Source of the DNA: an uncultured Burkholderiales bacterium
Lineage (GTDB): Bacteria; Pseudomonadota; Gammaproteobacteria; Burkholderiales; Burkholderiaceae_C
Assembly: GCA_903949285.1 (NCBI GenBank)
Contig: CAJAYT010000054.1
Coordinates: forward strand, 1 to 60,181
DNA: 60,181 bases
Reading direction: 5' to 3'
In this document: positions 55,800-60,181 of the stretch, in pieces
How the letters are laid out: each line of letters opens with the position of its first letter
Numbering within the stretch: the first letter of the stretch is position 1
Notes under the pieces: model-generated
Database searches by the model: none
The model's input: only the letters and a program-made list of their open reading frames with translations
Told to the model about the DNA's origin: nothing
Translations under genes and position numbers: made by a program

Positions 55800-57977
55800 A
55801 TGACCAAAACACGATTACCCAACCTCACTTGGACCGCGTTTCGCAGCACAGTCCTTGCACTCTCACTCCTCCAAGGCATTGCCCTAAAGGCTGACGTGGT
55901 CAAAATATCTCAAAAAGATATTGGCGGGCAAGTGCTCGGAGACCACGGCCCTGAGGCCGGCGTTTGGGTCATTGCAGAGACGAAGGATTTGCCAACAAAA
56001 TTTGCAAAAATCGTCGTAACAGATGACAAAGGACGATTTGTCATCCCCCAACTCCCAAGTGCTAATTACGAAGTTTGGGTGCGAGGTTATGGTTTGATTG
56101 ATTCCAGCAAAACGCAAGCAAGACCAGGTAAAACTCTTCAACTGCGCGCTGTAACTGCACCATCCCCCAAAGCTGCTGCGCAGTACTACCCCGGTATGTA
56201 CTGGTACTCCTTGCTGGAGATCCCAGCAAAAGAAGATTTTGCCAAAGACTCTCCTAAACACATGGATATGCCTGCAGGGATGAAATCCCAGCCCGCTTGG
56301 ATTGACACCGTCAAAAACATGTGCCAGTCCTGTCATGCACTTGGTTCTCCAGGGATTCGCGAAGTGCCTGAGAAATTTCACAGCCAAGGAAACTCCCTCA
56401 CTGCTTGGGCCGTTCGCACTCAGGCCGGACAAGCTCAGCCCTATATGGCAACGGTACTGGGCAGTATGGGTCCTGAGAAAGCGCTGACCATGTTTGCGGA
56501 TTGGACTGACCGTATAGCGGCGGGTGAGTTACCGTTTGCTAAACCTGAGAGGCCCAAAGGGTTGGAGAGAAATGTGGTTTATTCGCTTTGGGACTGGGCG
56601 TCCCCGAAACATTACCAGCATGATGCGATTTCAACCGACAAACGCAATCCAAGTATCAATGCAAATGGACTCATTTACGGCTCCCCAGAGGAGAGTACCG
56701 ACCTAGTGCCGACACTGGATCCTGTCAAAAACGTTGCATCTACGATAACCCATCCATACAGAGATCCCAACACCCCCTCCTCCCTCAGCCTAGCGCACGG
56801 AGATTCAGCCTACTGGGGTATGGAGCAAATCTGGGACGGACACACCAGTATTCACAACCTAATCATGGATGAGAGTCAAAGGGTTTGGTTCGCTGCGAGA
56901 ATCCGTCCCGAGGCGAATCCAGACTTTTGTAAGAAAGGCTCTACGCATCCCTCGGCGCTTGTCGTGCCCTTGAACACTTCTGCAAGGCAACTCTCTGTTT
57001 ACGATCCAGCCACAAAGCAGTGGGAATTAATCAACACCTGCTTTAGCACGCACCACGTCTATTTTGGACATGATGCAAACAACACCCTATGGACCAGCAG
57101 CGGTCCACCTCAAAGCGGTGTCGTGGGTTGGTTAAACACCAAAATGTATTTTGAAACACATGACGAGGCGAAGTCTCAGGGCTGGACACCGCTCATTATC
57201 GACACCAATGGAAACGGTAAGCGTGATGAGTACGTTGAGGCTAATCAACCCCTTGATCCGAGTAAAGATAAAAGGGTAATGGCTGCTTTTTACGGAGTAC
57301 AGCCTAGTCCAGTAGACGATTCGATCTGGGGTCAATCTATGGACCGCGGATTCTCCCGTGTCGATCAGCCTGGATATATTATTCGCCTCAACCCAGGCTC
57401 AGATCCCAGCAACACAGCACTTGCAGAGATTTATCAACCCCCAGAGGGCACATTTGGCCCAAGGGGTATCGATCTAGATAGCAACGGTGTCGTATGGACT
57501 GCACTGTCGAGTGGACAAATTGCAAGCTTTGATAGACGACTGTGCAAGGGGCCTTTGAACGGTCCAAGCGCTGCAGAGGGTAAACACTGTGCAGAGGGAT
57601 GGAAGTTGTACCCTATGCCTGGCCCACAGTTTAAAAACCTCAACGAGCCTGGTAGCGCAAACCATGCTTATTACATTTGGGTTGACCGTTTCAACACTTT
57701 TGGGCTCGGCATGAATGTACCTATCGCCTCTGCCAACGGAAGTGAGTCACTCCTGGCTGTTGTGAATAATAAGTTGGTCAACTTACGCATGCCTTATCCT
57801 TTGGGCTTCTTTACGAAAAATGTGGACGGTCGGATTGACGACCCTAAAGCGGGCTGGAAAGGCAGGGGCTTGTGGAGCACGACCGGCACGCGTGCAAGTT
57901 TCCACAACGAGGGCGGTGTGGACAACTATCCTAAAGTTTATAAAGTGCAAATGCGTCCGAATCCTTTAGCCAATTAA
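55800..57977 (+). CDS. Secreted monoheme beta-propeller protein with carboxypeptidase-regulatory-like domain
   Basis: A 725-residue exported protein. Signal peptide ('STVLALSLLQGIALKA', about 15-31), an N-terminal beta-sandwich resembling carboxypeptidase-regulatory domains ('GPEAGVWVIAETKD', 'VVTDDKGRFVIPQLPSANYEVWVRGYG', about 40-115), one c-type heme site 'NMCQSCHALG' (near 175), then from about 330 a propeller-like region with repeated 'VWTALSSGQIASFD' and 'RVWFAARI' strands like streptogramin-lyase folds, with a calcium-like 'DTNGNGKRDEY' loop near 465. Enzymatic function is unknown. A strong terminator follows. Confidence 0.85.
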   Translation: MTKTRLPNLTWTAFRSTVLALSLLQGIALKADVVKISQKDIGGQVLGDHGPEAGVWVIAETKDLPTKFAKIVVTDDKGRFVIPQLPSANYEVWVRGYGLIDSSKTQARPGKTLQLRAVTAPSPKAAAQYYPGMYWYSLLEIPAKEDFAKDSPKHMDMPAGMKSQPAWIDTVKNMCQSCHALGSPGIREVPEKFHSQGNSLTAWAVRTQAGQAQPYMATVLGSMGPEKALTMFADWTDRIAAGELPFAKPERPKGLERNVVYSLWDWASPKHYQHDAISTDKRNPSINANGLIYGSPEESTDLVPTLDPVKNVASTITHPYRDPNTPSSLSLAHGDSAYWGMEQIWDGHTSIHNLIMDESQRVWFAARIRPEANPDFCKKGSTHPSALVVPLNTSARQLSVYDPATKQWELINTCFSTHHVYFGHDANNTLWTSSGPPQSGVVGWLNTKMYFETHDEAKSQGWTPLIIDTNGNGKRDEYVEANQPLDPSKDKRVMAAFYGVQPSPVDDSIWGQSMDRGFSRVDQPGYIIRLNPGSDPSNTALAEIYQPPEGTFGPRGIDLDSNGVVWTALSSGQIASFDRRLCKGPLNGPSAAEGKHCAEGWKLYPMPGPQFKNLNEPGSANHAYYIWVDRFNTFGLGMNVPIASANGSESLLAVVNNKLVNLRMPYPLGFFTKNVDGRIDDPKAGWKGRGLWSTTGTRASFHNEGGVDNYPKVYKVQMRPNPLAN

Positions 57978-57998
57978 TCGAGATCGGAATCACAGTCT

Positions 57999-58031
57999 AG
58001 CCAGTAAAGTTAATTCTTTACTGGCTTTTTT
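57999..58031 (+). terminator. Rho-independent terminator after the propeller gene
   Basis: An 11-bp perfect stem AGCCAGTAAAG/CTTTACTGGCT with a TTAATT loop is followed by five T. It starts 21 bp after the stop codon and ends the FAH-propeller operon. Confidence 0.88.
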
Positions 58032-58137
58032 GTTGGCCGTGTTGCTTATCTGTTTTGAGCCAAATAATAGGCAAATAATAGGCAAATAACCCAAACGGGC
58101 GAAGGGCACAGAAAAATTTCCGAGTATCTTAAGATAC

Positions 58138-59061
58138 CTAAATGTTATAAAGTTTTTGATCCTCAACCCGGGCAGCGCTTGAGTCTACTAGACCTTGAAT
58201 CATGTCTTGGATCATTGTGTAGAAATCGATATTGGAGAAATAATCAGTCTTGATTCGTTTGAGATAAGGCACAGCACTGGCCCATGACATCACCTCGCTC
58301 AGTCTCCATTCTTGCAATTCAAGTAACCGGTATTTGATTAAGACCTTTGCCGCATAGGTCGCATGCTTTATTGGATTGGCCATGAAATACTGACACCTTG
58401 AGCGAGCGATTTGCAAGGAGGAATTTAGATCATTAAACATGGGGCCATGCCCTGGCAAACAAGTCTTAGGATTCAAAGACTCGATTAAATCAAGTGTTTC
58501 CAAAACATCTTGAAAAGCATGGACGCCCTCTAACTCAGGAAACACAACACCAAAACCGTTTTGCCACAATGCATCTGCAGTGATCAATATTTTGTGCTCT
58601 TCTTGAAACAGTAGTAATGAATGCGGGTCGTGACCACCGCCTGCGTAAACAACCCAAGGGATACCACACAGGAGCAAAGTATCTGAGGGTGAGTAGGCGA
58701 AATGGGGAGTAAACCGTGGGCAATACTGACCCGTCACGTCGTAACTGAGTTCAGGGGTATTCCAACTGAGTACGCTTTGAAATTGACTGCTCCCTACCCC
58801 TATGCGCAGCTCAGGCCAAGCCACCTGCAAAGCGGCGTTGCCCCCGCAGTGATCGCTATGCAAATGAGTGTTGACCAGCGTATTCAAGGGGCGACCCTTT
58901 AAGACAGTCCTCAGCAACTCAATTGTTTGTTTGGAGTGACTCCAAAAACCACTATCGATCATACTTGACTCGTCGCGGGTAGTGAGGACCAAATTATTGG
59001 ACGACAGCCAACCACGCTCTAGAAAATGCATCCCGCTTGGGAGTTGAATTGGAGAATTCAT
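58138..59061 (-). CDS. MBL-fold metallohydrolase
   Basis: A metallo-beta-lactamase-fold hydrolase of about 307 residues. The metal motif HxHxDH is 'NTHLHSDHCGGN' (near 62-70); later ligands are in 'GGHDPHSLLLF', 'ITADALW' and 'CLPGHGPMF'. It resembles SoxH/quinoprotein relay-system MBL proteins but has no signal peptide that I can see, so the substrate is unknown. ATG 59061 matches the family N-terminus ('LPSGMHFLERGW'); a TTG frame up to 59196 adds an implausible 45 residues. Two to three copies of CAAATAATAGG lie just beyond its 3' end, near 58060-58090. Confidence 0.82.
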   Translation of the reverse strand: MNSPIQLPSGMHFLERGWLSSNNLVLTTRDESSMIDSGFWSHSKQTIELLRTVLKGRPLNTLVNTHLHSDHCGGNAALQVAWPELRIGVGSSQFQSVLSWNTPELSYDVTGQYCPRFTPHFAYSPSDTLLLCGIPWVVYAGGGHDPHSLLLFQEEHKILITADALWQNGFGVVFPELEGVHAFQDVLETLDLIESLNPKTCLPGHGPMFNDLNSSLQIARSRCQYFMANPIKHATYAAKVLIKYRLLELQEWRLSEVMSWASAVPYLKRIKTDYFSNIDFYTMIQDMIQGLVDSSAARVEDQKLYNI

Positions 59062-59196
59062 AAATTGTGTGTATTTTTTGAAGGCGTACGTGTGCCTATT
59101 ATGAAACAACTGATTCAGTTGCCTAATTTCGAGCAAGTGGTGATGTCTATTTTCCGGGTCAACGAGGAGTGCACGAATAGATGAGCGCGTTATCAA

Positions 59197-60048
59197 ATCA
59201 CTTTGTGGGAACTGAATTTCTAACGCAATGTATTCAGCACCGCATAAATTCCTTTGGACATAAGCTTTTTAAACACAACCTTCTAAGGGCACAAACATAC
59301 GCAAAAATTAGCGTAAAAAGAACATTCAAAATACTAACCCATACATTGATTCGTAAGCTGATCAATTGACCCTTTTTTGCAGACCTTTCGTTCATCTACA
59401 ACTAATTTACTATGCATTAAACAACTCTACTCAGCTAACTTTCAATGCTTCTAATTAAAATACCACTCGCAATATTTATACGATCAAAACTGATTCACGA
59501 CATGTAATTGTCATATTCAGAGTATAAAGTTTTGCCTTAGTTCTATCGTTTGTCAATCACCACCACACCGAGGCCTTTCTTGAAATCACATTCACTTAAA
59601 CTATTTTTCGTCACCTTCTTTGTTGTATTTATAGGCATCGTTACAGCTGATGCAGCCTCTTACAGCCGTCATACAACTAAAGCGAATGCACAAGTATCTA
59701 GCGATACACTTTCAGTGCTATCCGTTGGACCTTGATTTTTTTATGCTCAAGCTATAACTTAAAAGGCTCAATCAGAATTCATTAATTTTAAGAATGTTTT
59801 TGATTGAGTCGCCGTAAAGTTGCCAGCTTACAGACAATTTGGCCAACTTACGATGAGGCTTGTATACCGCAGTTCTCAATTCTTGATGATGAATATTTAT
59901 TTTTAGTATTGTCTGTCGTTCCAGAGTTGACCACTGGCTCCGAAAATTCAACGCCACTGCGGGATCAACCGCGTAAAAGACTTAATCAACAACCACGAAT
60001 TCGGTTTCACCCGTAATTTTGTTCTAAAAAGACAAAGAGAAAAATCGT
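59197..60048. other. Poorly coding intergenic stretch before fdhD
   Basis: About 850 bp of AT-rich sequence with no convincing complete gene, apart from the short signal-peptide-bearing frame noted separately. Many stops occur in all frames. Fragments such as 'LINNHEFGFTRNF' near 59980-60010 look protein-like in one frame but without context, so the stretch may contain decayed genes. I see no phage or insertion-sequence genes. Confidence 0.45.
59580..59735 (+). CDS. Possible small secreted protein or gene remnant
   Basis: A 51-codon frame from a TTG at 59580 with GAGG 7 nt upstream. It encodes a signal-like peptide ('LKLFFVTFFVVFIGIVTADA') followed by about 27 polar residues ending 'SDTLSVLSVGP'. 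The tail vaguely resembles the start of Burkholderiales D-alanyl-D-alanine endopeptidases (PbpG), in which case this would be a truncated remnant; that is only a resemblance from memory. A real short secreted peptide cannot be excluded. Confidence 0.3.
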   Translation: MKSHSLKLFFVTFFVVFIGIVTADAASYSRHTTKANAQVSSDTLSVLSVGP

Positions 60049-60181
60049 TTAAAGAAATCTTTCCTTAAAAGTATACGAGACCAATCCTTCACCTCGCACG
60101 TACCCGGCCAAGGCCAAGTTATGAGCATGTGCGAGTTCTACAGCAAATGCAGTAGGTGCAGAAATAGCAGCCAATACTGAG
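60049..60181 (-). CDS. fdhD: FdhD sulfurtransferase, C-terminal part (runs off the window)
   Basis: The window ends inside this gene; only the last 43 residues and stop (TAA, 60049-60051) are present. 'ISAPTAFAVELAHAHNLALAG' followed by 'YVRGEGLVSYT' matches the C-terminus of FdhD/NarQ, which transfers sulfur to the molybdenum cofactor of formate dehydrogenase. Together with coxG, xdhC and coxM it shows that the cell makes several molybdoenzymes. Confidence 0.85.
   Translation of the reverse strand, partial: SVLAAISAPTAFAVELAHAHNLALAGYVRGEGLVSYTFKERFL

Overview
The window is a slice of a betaproteobacterial chromosome, most likely order Burkholderiales. This rests on gene order (hrcA-nadK-recN; mutM-TPR-lolB-ispE-tRNA-Gln-prs-rplY-pth; ftsY/M16-M16-rsmD-coaD-fdx; a caa3-type cox cluster), a Bug-family solute receptor, and pyrR-pyrB-pyrC' with an inactive dihydroorotase. 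Base composition is moderate for the order. Several ordinary housekeeping proteins carry short low-complexity insertions. I cannot name the genus.
Layout. 1-584: no recognisable gene. 585-907: a tRNA-Ile(CAU) gene split in its anticodon loop by a 211-nt group I intron closely resembling the Azoarcus tRNA-Ile intron. 973-14010: housekeeping genes for heat-shock repression, NAD kinase, DNA repair, RapZ, lipoprotein and isoprenoid synthesis, PRPP, ribosome and peptidyl-tRNA hydrolase. 14035-19761: ferredoxin, coaD, rsmD, an M16 peptidase pair and ftsY. 19810-22076: an orphan Bug receptor, then rpoH preceded by a perfect CIRCE operator; its repressor gene hrcA lies about 19 kb away in the same window. 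22249-31935: a complete cytochrome c oxidase cluster on the minus strand (ctaC, ctaD, a 36-residue protein, ctaG, DUF2970, ctaE, then SURF1, an SCO-like protein, ctaA, ctaB, sco).
32170-38038: sulfur oxidation. soxY-Z-A-X lie on the minus strand, with a divergent cytochrome c plus flavocytochrome c sulfide dehydrogenase pair; no soxB or soxCD is in the window. A Tat-type exported amidohydrolase follows soxX. 38079-44431: plsC, the pyrimidine genes (pyrC', pyrB, pyrR), ruvX, algH and a photolyase. 44573-49440: coxG-xdhC (molybdenum-hydroxylase accessory genes), an outer-membrane protein, ferredoxin-NADP reductase, an Smr protein and HslR.
49453-60181: the accessory, most unusual end. It holds a large FtsX-type permease without its ATPase; a Cyc2-like fusion of a single c-type heme to an outer-membrane barrel, followed immediately by an acyl carrier protein; an orphan CoxM FAD subunit; a Tat-type exported FAH-family hydrolase next to a secreted monoheme beta-propeller protein; an MBL hydrolase; a poorly coding stretch; and the 3' end of fdhD.
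How it fits together: the periplasmic electron donors (Sox cytochromes, sulfide dehydrogenase and possibly the Cyc2-like protein) could feed c-type cytochromes and the caa3 oxidase, a picture of a heterotroph that supplements respiration with inorganic electron donors. The coxG, xdhC, coxM and fdhD genes point to molybdoenzymes whose catalytic subunits lie outside the window.
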